Shown piece by piece: positions 9,287 through 17,101 of a DNA stretch of 64,000 nucleotides. Source of the stretch: Bosea sp. BIWAKO-01 (GTDB lineage: Bacteria > Pseudomonadota > Alphaproteobacteria > Rhizobiales > Beijerinckiaceae). The position numbers were made by a program, and so were the translations under genes. The stretch's first letter is position 1; the number at the start of each line of letters is the position of its first letter. The stretch is from positions 3,684,501 through 3,748,500 of the forward strand of contig NZ_BCQA01000001.1 in NCBI RefSeq assembly GCF_001748145.1, given 5' to 3'. The notes beneath the pieces are model-generated. The model did no database searches. It saw nothing but the letters and a program-made list of their open reading frames with translations, and was not told the origin of the DNA.

Positions 9287-9760
9287 CTATCGCTCCGCCC
9301 CGGCCTCGATCGCTTCCATGTCTTCGTCAGAAAAGCCGAAATGATGGCCGATCTCATGGACCAGGACATGGGTGACGATGGCGCCCAGGCTCTCGTCATG
9401 TTCGGACCAGTAGTCGAGGATCGGACGACGATAGAGATGGATCATGTTGGGCATCTGGCCCGTTTGCGGGCCCGAGCCCTGCTGTGGCAGGCCGACACCG
9501 GTGAAGAGGCCGAGGATGTCGAAGGGGCTCTCGATCTCGAGCTCCTTCAGCACATCATCCTCGGGGAACTCGGTGACGTTGATGATCAGGTCCGCGCAGA
9601 GCGCGCGGAACTCGTCGGGCAGGCGATCATAGGCGGTCTGTGCGAGGCTTTCGAAATCAGCGGCGCTGGGCGCCCTGACCTCGTCCCAGGCAACAGTGGA
9701 CGACACCTCGGCAGATGCCGAGGCGCTGGCGGATGCTTTGATCGAAGGCACGGTTCCCAT
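9287..9760 (-). CDS. Zincin-like metallopeptidase family protein
   Basis: 157 residues. The C-terminal HEIGHHFGFSDEDME motif is a HExxH zincin active site with a downstream acidic ligand, typical of the small possible-metallopeptidase family PF06262. The N-terminus has a short Ala/Ser-rich run and no signal peptide, so it is probably cytoplasmic. I place the start at 9760 because its ATG shares one base with the stop of the upstream gene (TGATG), a coupling arrangement; an in-frame start at 9790 would overlap that gene by 31 nt. Its substrate is unknown. Confidence 0.85.
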   Translation of the reverse strand: MGTVPSIKASASASASAEVSSTVAWDEVRAPSAADFESLAQTAYDRLPDEFRALCADLIINVTEFPEDDVLKELEIESPFDILGLFTGVGLPQQGSGPQTGQMPNMIHLYRRPILDYWSEHDESLGAIVTHVLVHEIGHHFGFSDEDMEAIEAGAER

Positions 9761-10005
9761 CACCAGATCTTGAGCTGATGCCCCAGCCACCAGGCGAGCA
9801 GCACGACACCGACGAGCGACAGCGCGCGACCGATGCGTCTGCCCCAGAGTTCGACAGCGTCGCCCTCAGGTGCGTCCCGGCCGGAGAAGTGATCGGCGGC
9901 GCGGCCCATGGAGGAGCTCAGCAGCCCCTCCTCGTCGCGCTTGACGCGCTCCAGCACTGCCTTGGCTTCGGCAGCCCGGGCGGCTTCGCGGGGATCGCCG
10001 GTCAT
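9760..10005 (-). CDS. Small single-pass membrane protein, function unknown
   Basis: 81 residues: a charged, probably helical cytoplasmic N-terminus (REAARAAEAKAVLERVKRDE) and one C-terminal transmembrane segment (ALSLVGVVLLAWWLGHQL). It starts 22 nt after the leuC stop and its own stop overlaps the zincin start by one base, so it is embedded in the leu cluster. I do not recognise the family. The tail-anchored layout and tight coupling suggest a partner role for the zincin or the exporter, which is speculation. Confidence 0.75.
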   Translation of the reverse strand: MTGDPREAARAAEAKAVLERVKRDEEGLLSSSMGRAADHFSGRDAPEGDAVELWGRRIGRALSLVGVVLLAWWLGHQLKIW

Positions 10006-10027
10006 GACCTGTGTCCCCGCTCGCGCA

Positions 10028-11446
10028 TCAGCCCATCTGCCTCACATCGACGAAATGACCGACGAGCGCAGCGGCTGCGGCCATTTGCGGCGAGACCAGA
10101 TGAGTACGGCCCTTGAAGCCCTGACGACCCTCGAAATTGCGGTTCGAGGTCGAGGCGGCGCGCTGGCCGGGCTTGAGCTGGTCGGGGTTCATGCCGAGGC
10201 ACATCGAGCAGCCGGGCTCGCGCCATTCGAAGCCGGCGGCGAGGAAGATCTTGTCGAGACCTTCCTCCTCTGCTTGCTGCTTCACCAGGCCGGAGCCGGG
10301 GACGATCATCGCATAGTCGAGCGAGCCGGCGATCGTCTTGCCTTCGACGATCTTGGCGACGGCGCGGAGATCCTCGATGCGGCCATTGGTGCAGGAACCG
10401 ATCCAGATCACGTCGAGCGGGATATCGGTCATCCTGGTGCCGGGCTTCAGGCCCATATAGTCGAGCGCGCGCCATTTCGACGAACGCTTGGTCTCATCGG
10501 CGATGTCATCCGGGTTCGGCACGCTTCCCGCGACCGAGATCACGTCCTCGGGGCTGGTGCCCCAGGAGACGATCGGCGGCAGGTTGGCGGCATCGAGCTT
10601 CACGATACGGTCGAAATGCGCGCCCTCGTCGGTGCGCAACGTCTCCCAGTAGCGCATGGCCGCATCCCAGGCCGCACCCTTCGGGGCCTTTGGCCGGCCG
10701 TTGAGATAGGCGAAGGCCTTCTCGTCCGGCGCGATCATGCCGGCACGTGCGCCGCCTTCGATCGACATGTTGCAGACCGTCATGCGGCCTTCCATCGACA
10801 GGGAGCGAATCGCCTCGCCGGCATATTCGATGACCGAGCCGGTGCCGCCCGCCGTCCCGATCTCGCCGATGATGGCGAGGGTGACGTCCTTGGCGGTGAC
10901 GCCTTTGGCCAGAGTGCCGTCCACCTGGACGAGCATGTTCTTGGCCTTCTTCTGGATCAGCGTCTGGGTCGCGAGCACATGCTCGACCTCCGAGGTGCCG
11001 ATGCCATGCGCCAGCGCGCCGAAGGCGCCATGGGTCGAGGTGTGGCTGTCGCCACAGACGATCGTGGTGCCGGGCAAGGTGAAGCCCTGTTCGGGGCCGA
11101 CGATGTGGACGATGCCCTGGCGGATATCGAGTTCGTTGAAATACTCGACGCCAAAGTCCTTGGCGTTTCTGGCCAGAGCCTCGACCTGGATGCGGCTCTC
11201 CTCCTCGGCGATGCCGGCCTTGCGGTCGGTCGTCGGGATATTGTGGTCGACGACGGCCAGCGTCTTTTCAGGCGCGCGCACCTTGCGGCCGGTCATGCGC
11301 AAGCCCTCAAAGGCCTGCGGGCTCGTGACCTCATGCACCAGATGCCGGTCGATATAGAGCAGGCAGGTGCCGTCTTCCTGGCGGTCGACGATGTGGTCGT
11401 CGAAAATCTTGTCATAAAGCGTGCGGGGGGCGGTGGACGACGTCAT
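10028..11446 (-). CDS. leuC: 3-isopropylmalate dehydratase large subunit LeuC
   Basis: 472 residues, normal for bacterial LeuC. Aconitase-family motifs are clear: [20 protein letters not shown], then iron-sulfur cluster cysteines in WIGSCTNGR and [10 protein letters not shown], and the late [11 protein letters not shown] block. It carries the [4Fe-4S] cluster and most of the active site of isopropylmalate isomerase and needs LeuD. The start ATG at 11446 follows CGAGG by 8 nt. It heads the minus-strand unit leuC, small membrane protein, zincin, LysE exporter, leuD. Confidence 0.98.
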   Translation of the reverse strand: MTSSTAPRTLYDKIFDDHIVDRQEDGTCLLYIDRHLVHEVTSPQAFEGLRMTGRKVRAPEKTLAVVDHNIPTTDRKAGIAEEESRIQVEALARNAKDFGVEYFNELDIRQGIVHIVGPEQGFTLPGTTIVCGDSHTSTHGAFGALAHGIGTSEVEHVLATQTLIQKKAKNMLVQVDGTLAKGVTAKDVTLAIIGEIGTAGGTGSVIEYAGEAIRSLSMEGRMTVCNMSIEGGARAGMIAPDEKAFAYLNGRPKAPKGAAWDAAMRYWETLRTDEGAHFDRIVKLDAANLPPIVSWGTSPEDVISVAGSVPNPDDIADETKRSSKWRALDYMGLKPGTRMTDIPLDVIWIGSCTNGRIEDLRAVAKIVEGKTIAGSLDYAMIVPGSGLVKQQAEEEGLDKIFLAAGFEWREPGCSMCLGMNPDQLKPGQRAASTSNRNFEGRQGFKGRTHLVSPQMAAAAALVGHFVDVRQMG

Positions 11447-11539
11447 GTCGATAAGCCTCGGTCGTGGAAATCTGTGATGCCGGCGCTCAAGGCCGGCTGG
11501 CGCAACGCAAACAGCCTGTCGCCGGCCAGGGGGCCGGTC

Positions 11540-11716
11540 TCAGGCGCGCCTAAGGCCCGCTGCCGCCGAGGTCGTGAAACGACCAAAGAAGCGCCAGGGC
11601 AGGCGCGCATGGTCATGCAGCGCCGCAAAATCCTGCGTCGTCGGGATGCGGCGCAGGTTCGCCTCGCGGCGCACGATGCGGCAGCAGTCATCCTCACTGG
11701 GCAGGACAGTGTTCAT
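11540..11716 (-). CDS. Possible 58-residue protein between rplS and leuC
   Basis: A short frame starting MNTVLPSEDDCCRIVRREAN and ending TTSAAAGLRRA. Third codon positions are mostly G or C, as in neighbouring genes, which favours real coding. No convincing ribosome-binding site precedes the ATG, but a sigma-70-like element (TTGCCG, 17 nt, TAGAAC) ends about 6 nt before it, so the mRNA could be nearly leaderless. I do not recognise the sequence. It lies in the 385-nt space between the rplS terminator and leuC; nothing else in that space looks coding. Confidence 0.4.
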   Translation of the reverse strand: MNTVLPSEDDCCRIVRREANLRRIPTTQDFAALHDHARLPWRFFGRFTTSAAAGLRRA

Positions 11717-11776
11717 GACGATGTTCTAGCAGTTCCAAACTGTGCCGGCAACGAAGCCGACGCCGGGCCGCCCAAC

Positions 11777-11804
11777 GCAAAACGCGGCCCCGAGAGACCG
11801 CGTT
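11777..11804 (-). terminator. Intrinsic terminator of rplS
   Basis: On the minus strand, stem AACGCGG/CCGCGTT (11804-11798 and 11787-11781) with a 10-nt loop, running into TTTT. It starts about 28 nt after the rplS stop. Confidence 0.65.
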
Positions 11805-11831
11805 CCGGTATTCACAACAGCGCAGTGGCGC

Positions 11832-12239
11832 TTACTTGGCAGCCGACTTGTCGCCCTTGGCAGGCCGGGCTTCGACGCGCTCGGCGATACGGGCCGACTT
11901 GCCGCGACGATCACGCAGGTAATACAGCTTGGCGCGACGGACCTTGCCCTTGCGCACAACCTTGATGGAATCGATGTTCGGCGAATAGAGCGGGAAAACG
12001 CGCTCGACACCTTCGCCATAGGAAATCTTGCGGACGGTGAAGGCTTCGTTCAGGCCGCCGCCGTTGCGGGCGATCACGACGCCTTCATAGGCCTGAACGC
12101 GGCTGCGCTCGCCTTCCTTGACCTTGACGTTGACCTGCACGGTGTCGCCGGGCTGGAAATGCGGGATTTCCTTGCCTGCGCTCAGCTTGGCGATCTGTTC
12201 CTGGTCGATCTGCTCGATGATGTTCATGGGTCTCTCCAT
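11832..12239 (-). CDS. rplS: 50S ribosomal protein L19
   Basis: 135 residues. Typical L19 sequence: [16 protein letters not shown] after a short N-terminal extension (MERP), then [55 protein letters not shown] and [20 protein letters not shown]. The internal ATG at 12227 (MNIIEQ) is the usual start of L19 and may be the real one. L19 sits at the 30S-50S interface. In many alphaproteobacteria rplS follows trmD; here trmD is about 19 kb away, so the cluster is split. Confidence 0.97.
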   Translation of the reverse strand: MERPMNIIEQIDQEQIAKLSAGKEIPHFQPGDTVQVNVKVKEGERSRVQAYEGVVIARNGGGLNEAFTVRKISYGEGVERVFPLYSPNIDSIKVVRKGKVRRAKLYYLRDRRGKSARIAERVEARPAKGDKSAAK

Positions 12240-12354
12240 GGCCGTTGTCGCGTGTGTTCACGCGGGCGTTACGGCTCGCTGTTTTCAGTTGAGTGGCTGG
12301 CCATACAGGAGAGGTAGGGCCTTGTCGAGCGGAATGAGGCGCTGGTGTAGCGCG

Positions 12355-12741
12355 CTATTTCGCTGCCATGCCAGCTTGCCCCTGCCTAAAGACCAGCCAG
12401 CCGAACAAAGCCATGTCGACCAGCACCGTCAAGGCGCCCACGCCGGCAATCGGATCGCCGATCGCGTTTCCGGAATGAACCAGCGCCACGCCAACAGTCA
12501 GGACGAGCGTTCCGACGATCCAGATCCAGACCTGGATCCGCGCGCTACTGGCGAGGTCCAGGGATGGATGCAGCCGATAGAAGATGCCGAACAGAAACAA
12601 GGAGACCCATCCCAAGAGATTGAGATGGGCATGCGCCGGCAACGCCGAATGATCGCGCGAGATTGCCATGACGATGCCCCATATCATGCCAGCGAGGGCG
12701 ATGAGGACGGCGGCGCGGAAGCTCAGAGTCGATGCTTTCAA
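12355..12741 (-). CDS. Small four-helix membrane protein with HAHLNLLGW motif
   Basis: 128 residues, about four transmembrane segments. The block LPAHAHLNLLGWVSLFLFG resembles the haem-ligand helix of haem-copper oxidase/NorB subunit I, and short proteins of this kind are sometimes annotated as cbb3-oxidase-subunit-I-like. The start codon is TTG, supported by a GAGGGAGA ribosome-binding site 6 nt upstream. No oxidase or NnrS genes are nearby. It might bind haem or a metal through the conserved histidines, but this is only resemblance. Confidence 0.7.
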   Translation of the reverse strand: MKASTLSFRAAVLIALAGMIWGIVMAISRDHSALPAHAHLNLLGWVSLFLFGIFYRLHPSLDLASSARIQVWIWIVGTLVLTVGVALVHSGNAIGDPIAGVGALTVLVDMALFGWLVFRQGQAGMAAK

Positions 12742-13209
12742 GGCAATCTCCCTCGGAGGTCAGGGATCAGAATGCAGTCGGCCGGGCCGTCTTCGGTCTA
12801 TTGGGGCAAGGGTTTTCTGGTCAGGATAGAAAGCGGGCAGGTGGGTCGCGCCAATTCAATGCAAACTCAATGAAATAGCGAGCAGCCTAGAGTGAGGATG
12901 TCCCGATCGAGGCAACAACACAAGGTCTGCTTACTTCGTATTGTGACGTCTGACGAAAGCCGGTTCTATGCGACAGATCTCAGGGGGAAAACCGAAGATC
13001 TCAGGGGGAGCGCAGACATGTGGGCTGTTTGCGAGGGCGAGCACGGCTCCATGGGTGCGCGAGGGGCGCAGCGCCTGATCGCAGGTCACTCCGTTCGCGA
13101 TTTCCAATCGCATTCGGAATACCGTGCCCGCATTCACGCGCTTTGCTGGGGCGCTCCCAGGGCGCATAGCGTAGACGGACCCTGTTCGTCTCTGTTTCGG
13201 ATCGCTTCA
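12742..13209. other. 468-nt non-coding region upstream of the SDR gene
   Basis: It is less GC-rich than its neighbours and I find no convincing gene in it. It contains the two 21-nt-spaced direct repeats listed separately. It separates a minus-strand membrane protein gene from a plus-strand SDR, so it should hold both promoters. Confidence 0.6.
12975..13009 (+). repeat. Two direct copies of AGATCTCAGGGGGA with 21-nt period
   Basis: Perfect 14-nt copies at 12975-12988 and 12996-13009. A 21-nt period is two helical turns, so both copies face the same side of the DNA, as in tandem regulator-binding sites. They lie about 200 nt upstream of the SDR start codon. Confidence 0.6.
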
Positions 13210-13998
13210 ATGCCTCAGGACATCGCCAAAGTCGCTCTCGTCACCGGCGCCGCGCGCGGCATCGGGTTGGCGACCACGAAACGCTTCCTGGCCGAGGGCT
13301 GGCAGGTCGCCTTGCTGGATATCGACGGGGCGACGCTGGCATTGGCGATGGCGGAACTCGATGCACCGGACACGACCTTGGCGCTGACCTGCGACGTTGC
13401 CGAGGCCGCCGCGGTCGAAGCCGCCTTCAAGGCGTTGATGCAGCGCTTTGGCCGGCTCGATGCCCTGGTGAATAATGCGGGCACCGCCGTGTTCAAGCCG
13501 ATCCTGGAGACAACGCTTGCGGAATGGCAGCGTGTGCTTGCGGTCAACCTCACCGGACCCTTTCTCTGTACGCAGGTTGCGGCTCCGCTGATGGCGGATA
13601 CGGGCGGCGGCGCGATCGTCAACATCACCTCGATCTCCGGGCTGCGCGCCTCGACCTTGCGTGTCGCCTACGGCACCAGCAAGGCGGCTCTCGCCCATCT
13701 CACCAAGCAGCAGGCCGCCGAACTCGCCAGCCTCGGAATCAGGGTCAACGCGGTGGCGCCGGGCCCGGTCGACACCGCAATGGCCAAGGCGGTGCATAGC
13801 CCGGAAATCCGGGCCGACTACCATGACGTCATCCCGCTCAACCGCTACGGGCGGGAGGACGAACTCGCCGAGGCGATCTTCTTCCTGTGCTGCGAGAAGG
13901 CCAGTTACATCACCGGACAGATTCTTGCGGTGGATGGCGGCTTTGATGCGGTCGGGATCGGTCTGACGACCTTGCGTGGCGAAAGGCGCAATCGCTGA
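13210..13998 (+). CDS. SDR family NAD(P)-dependent oxidoreductase
   Basis: 262 residues with the classical short-chain dehydrogenase plan: nucleotide-binding TGAARGIG near residue 13, NNAG, the catalytic serine in VNITSISG, the YGTSK catalytic Tyr-x3-Lys, and the C-terminal YITGQILAVDGGF. The ATG at 13210 begins the first beta strand; longer in-frame extensions run through non-coding-like sequence. It resembles 3-oxoacyl-ACP reductase or sugar dehydrogenase members, but the substrate cannot be assigned. It is probably monocistronic, downstream of a region with tandem operator-like repeats. Confidence 0.9.
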   Translation: MPQDIAKVALVTGAARGIGLATTKRFLAEGWQVALLDIDGATLALAMAELDAPDTTLALTCDVAEAAAVEAAFKALMQRFGRLDALVNNAGTAVFKPILETTLAEWQRVLAVNLTGPFLCTQVAAPLMADTGGGAIVNITSISGLRASTLRVAYGTSKAALAHLTKQQAAELASLGIRVNAVAPGPVDTAMAKAVHSPEIRADYHDVIPLNRYGREDELAEAIFFLCCEKASYITGQILAVDGGFDAVGIGLTTLRGERRNR

Positions 13999-14162
13999 TG
14001 TCGTGACGGGCTGCGCCGAGGGCACGCTTGGGGAAGCTCAGGAACACGGGCAAGCGGCTGAGGGGGCGGGGAAGTACCCCCTCGGAGGGAGAGGGGTTCC
14101 CGCGCTTTCAATGAACGGAGCCTCAGCGCTCCGGGCTCGATCCGTCGGTTCGCTCCTCAGCC

Positions 14163-14465
14163 CTAACCTCGCGCTGCAAATGGCTCCATCAGGATGTAGG
14201 TGCCGTCCGCCCGTTGATGCTTGTCGATCAGGGGGACGAGCCGCACGAAATGCTCGGCGCGGCAATGCGCATCGAGGGCAGCGCGATCCGGCCACTCCTC
14301 GATGAAGATGAAGTGCCCAGGGTGCTTCTGGTCGATGAAGAGATCATAGGAAATGCAACGCTCTTCAAGCCGGGTCTTTTCGACGAGCTCTGCATAGAGA
14401 GGCATGACAAGCCCGATGGCCTCGGTCTTGATGAAATCCTGGGCGATCACCTTCAGCACGAGCAT
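14163..14465 (-). CDS. Putative quinol monooxygenase (ABM domain)
   Basis: 100 residues: a single antibiotic-biosynthesis-monooxygenase ferredoxin-like fold. It starts MLVLKVIAQDFI, followed by ISYDLFIDQKHPGHFIFIEE and HCRAEHFVRLVPLI; the conserved E-W and H-x4-H pattern is typical of YgiN-like proteins. The start at 14465 follows GGAAG. These proteins act as small cofactor-free oxygenases on quinols or related aromatics. It is a single gene on the minus strand and converges on the SDR gene. Confidence 0.85.
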   Translation of the reverse strand: MLVLKVIAQDFIKTEAIGLVMPLYAELVEKTRLEERCISYDLFIDQKHPGHFIFIEEWPDRAALDAHCRAEHFVRLVPLIDKHQRADGTYILMEPFAARG

Positions 14466-14864
14466 TCCTCTTCCGTCATGAGCGCCGCCGATCGGCAGCA
14501 GTTTGCAACCATCACCGGCGGGCGTCCTATCCTGCACCGGCCGCCTGTCTGAAAGGTGGGCCATTCGCAGGATGCCGGAGGGATATCGAGCGGCCTCCGA
14601 CACCATTCAAGACTGTCCGGCAGCGCTGGCCTCCGGGCCAGCAGAGAGATCGTGCCTGGAACATTCTGCTTGCGCTGCGCGGCCAACGGCGCGAACCTTT
14701 GCCTCGACATCCCTCTTCGACGGCCGCCCGACCCAGTCGGGGCCTGAGCGACCGCCGCCTTTCCGGCGTGGGCGCTGTGACATCGTTCTCGTCGGTTCTT
14801 CGCCGCGTTGCGCCGGGCGTCAGCTCTGGCGCTGGTGCGCGGCCACAACCCGAAGGAGGACGCT
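14466..14864. other. 399-nt region with no supported gene
   Basis: It lies between divergent genes and should carry their promoters. A compact hairpin (GCTGGCC, TCCG loop, GGCCAGC at 14625-14642) is present without a T-run. All frames across it look like random GC-rich reading. Confidence 0.5.
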
Positions 14865-16943
14865 ATGGCTGCGACATCAGGCAATGGAGGTTCGGCCGCC
14901 GGCAAGAGAGCTTCGGGGCCGCGATGCATCGCCATCGTTGGTCCCTTTCAAAGCGGCAAGACGACCTTGCTCGAGAGCATTCTGGAGCGCTGCGGCGCGG
15001 TTTCACGGGCCGGCTCCGTCAAGGCGAAGAACAGTGCCGGCGATGCGTCCGCGGAGGCACGGGCTCACCAGATGAGCACGGAGCCGAATGTCGCGACCGT
15101 CGATTTCCTCGGGGAGAGCTACAGCTTCATCGATTGTCCCGGCTCGGTCGAGTTCCTGCACGAAATGCGTCACGTCCTGCCTGTGGTCGATGCCGCGGTG
15201 GTGGTGTGTGAGGCTGACGACCGCAAGGCGCCGGCGCTCGAACTCGTCCTGCGCGAGCTCGAGGAGGCGGATATTCCGCGTTTCCTGTTCCTCAATAAGA
15301 TCGACACGGCGACGCGCCGGGTGCGCGAGACACTTGGCATCCTGCAGCGCGCCTCGCGTACGCCGCTGCTGCTGCGTCAGATCCCGATCTGGCAGAAGGG
15401 CATCGCCGTTGGTTTCATCGACCTCGCCCTCGAGCGGGCCTTCATCTACCGCGAGCATGCGCCGAGCGAGATCGTGCCCCTCGGGTCGGAGGAGGTCGGC
15501 CGCGAGAAGGAGGCGCGCTTCTCGATGCTGGAGAAGCTTGCAGACTATGATGATGAGCTGATGGAGGATCTGCTTGGCGATATGGAGCCGCCGCAGGATC
15601 GGATCTTCGATGATCTCGCGCGGGAGCTGCAGCACCGCCACGTCGTGCCGGTGCTGATTGGCGCGGCCGAGCGGGGCAACGGCGTCACGCGGCTGCTCAA
15701 GGCCCTGCGGCATGAAGCGCCTTCGCTTCCGGAAACCCGCGGGCGCATCGGCGTCGTCGAGGACGGCGCGCCGTTGGCGCAGGTGATGAAGACCTGGCAT
15801 TCGAGCCAGGGTGGCAAGATCTCACTGGCCCGCGTGTTGCGCGGGCGGCTCGCCGAGGGCGACGTCGTGACCTCGTCCAGTGGCGTCGAGACGCGCATCG
15901 GCGGTGTCATCGAGCTGAAGGGAGCCGAGCAGACGCGCAAGCCGGCCGCAGAAGAGGGACAGGTTGCCGCCTTTTCCCGGCTGGAAGGCGTGCGCACAGG
16001 GGATGCGCTGGCGGCTGGCAAGGTCCGTCCAGGCGTCGTGACGTCGGTTGCTCCGCCCGAGCCGGTCCACGCGCTCGGGATCAGCGTCAAGGATCGCAAG
16101 GATGATGTCCGGCTCACGGCTGCGCTCGGGCGCATCGCAGAGGAGGATCCTGCGCTGACCGTGTCGCATCTGCCGGAGTTCGGCGAGGTGCGGCTCTCGG
16201 GGCAGGGCGAGATGCATTTGCGCGTGACGATGGAGCGGTTGTCAGGGCGTTACGGCGTTTCGGCTCAGAATCATCCGCCTGAGATCGGTTATCGCGAGAC
16301 CATTCGCGGCAAGGCCAGCGCGCGTGGGCGGCATCGCAAGCAGAGCGGGGGGCATGGCCAGTATGGCGATGTGGTGCTCGAGGTGGCGCCGGTCGAGCGT
16401 GGCGAGGGCATTCGGTTCGTCGACCGCATCACGGGCGGCGTCGTGCCGAGACAGTACATCTCTTCCGTCGAGGCCGGTGTGCGGGATTTCTGCCAGAACG
16501 GGCCGCTTGGCTTCCCGCTTGTCGATATCGAGGTGACGTTGACCGACGGCTCCTACCATACCGTCGATTCCTCCGACATGGCGTTCAGGCAGGCAGCGCG
16601 GCTGGCCATGGCGGACGCAATCCCGCAGGCCAGATCCGTGCTGCTCGAGCCGATCCTCGCAGTCGAGGTCGTCATCCCATCGGACGCGATGTCGCGAGCC
16701 TCGGCCATCGTTTCTGCAAGGCGCGGCCAGATCCTGGGCTATGACGCCCGGCCGGGATGGCGTGGCTGGGATCAGATCAACGCCCTGATCCCGGAAGCGG
16801 AAATGGGTGGTCTGATCGTCGAGCTGCGCTCGGCGACCTCAGGCGTCGGTTCCTTCAGCGTCAGGTTCGACCATCTTGCAGAACTCGCCGGCAAATCGGC
16901 CGATGCCGTCGTGGCCGCGCAGGCCCTCGCGCATGGGCGCTGA
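14865..16943 (+). CDS. Elongation factor G-like GTPase (EF-G paralogue)
   Basis: 692 residues in the full EF-G domain order: G domain, domain II, and III-V. G1 is GPFQSGKTTL, G4 is NKID. The G3 motif reads DCPGSVEF instead of DTPGHVDF, so the histidine needed for ribosome-triggered GTP hydrolysis is serine. The switch I motif RGIT is not recognisable. Domain IV has SARGRHRKQSGGHGQYGDV. The start at 14865 follows AAGGAGGA. This is the EF-G2-like group that exists beside the main fusA; its role is unclear (ribosome rescue or a non-translational GTPase). It is likely monocistronic with a strong terminator after it. Confidence 0.9.
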   Translation: MAATSGNGGSAAGKRASGPRCIAIVGPFQSGKTTLLESILERCGAVSRAGSVKAKNSAGDASAEARAHQMSTEPNVATVDFLGESYSFIDCPGSVEFLHEMRHVLPVVDAAVVVCEADDRKAPALELVLRELEEADIPRFLFLNKIDTATRRVRETLGILQRASRTPLLLRQIPIWQKGIAVGFIDLALERAFIYREHAPSEIVPLGSEEVGREKEARFSMLEKLADYDDELMEDLLGDMEPPQDRIFDDLARELQHRHVVPVLIGAAERGNGVTRLLKALRHEAPSLPETRGRIGVVEDGAPLAQVMKTWHSSQGGKISLARVLRGRLAEGDVVTSSSGVETRIGGVIELKGAEQTRKPAAEEGQVAAFSRLEGVRTGDALAAGKVRPGVVTSVAPPEPVHALGISVKDRKDDVRLTAALGRIAEEDPALTVSHLPEFGEVRLSGQGEMHLRVTMERLSGRYGVSAQNHPPEIGYRETIRGKASARGRHRKQSGGHGQYGDVVLEVAPVERGEGIRFVDRITGGVVPRQYISSVEAGVRDFCQNGPLGFPLVDIEVTLTDGSYHTVDSSDMAFRQAARLAMADAIPQARSVLLEPILAVEVVIPSDAMSRASAIVSARRGQILGYDARPGWRGWDQINALIPEAEMGGLIVELRSATSGVGSFSVRFDHLAELAGKSADAVVAAQALAHGR

Positions 16944-16961
16944 AACCCAGGTGTGACCTAA

Positions 16962-16981
16962 AAGGTTCATATATAAACCTT
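16962..16981. promoter_or_regulatory. 20-bp near-perfect palindrome upstream of the acyl-CoA ligase
   Basis: AAGGTTCATATATAAACCTT reads almost identically on both strands (9 of 10 positions match per half). It is the only strongly AT-rich stretch nearby and lies 120 nt before the ligase start. It looks like a dimeric repressor operator (TetR- or GntR-type size). The regulator is unknown. Confidence 0.5.
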
Positions 16982-16992
16982 GTGGTAATGAC

Positions 16993-17022
16993 AAAGCGGC
17001 GGGCGCTTGCGCCCGCCGCTTT
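16993..17022. terminator. Strong terminator hairpin after the EF-G paralogue
   Basis: A 14-bp perfect stem AAAGCGGCGGGCGC / GCGCCCGCCGCTTT (16993-17006 and 17009-17022). The flanking A and T residues allow termination in both directions. Confidence 0.7.
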
Positions 17023-17101
17023 CGTTCCGCACTGTATGGTTACAACAAGGCAGAAACGCTCGCATGAGTGGGAAAATGCCTGCGAGACGGGAGGAGCGAC
17101 G

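Noticed and set aside
11443..11697. 84-residue minus-strand frame upstream of leuC
   Set aside because: It overlaps leuC, has very Arg-rich, shadow-like sequence and conflicts with the better 58-codon frame in another phase.
9908..11965. Long 685-codon plus-strand open frame antisense to leuC
   Set aside because: It is the mirror of the well-supported leuC and rplS genes; its composition is typical of antisense frames in GC-rich DNA.
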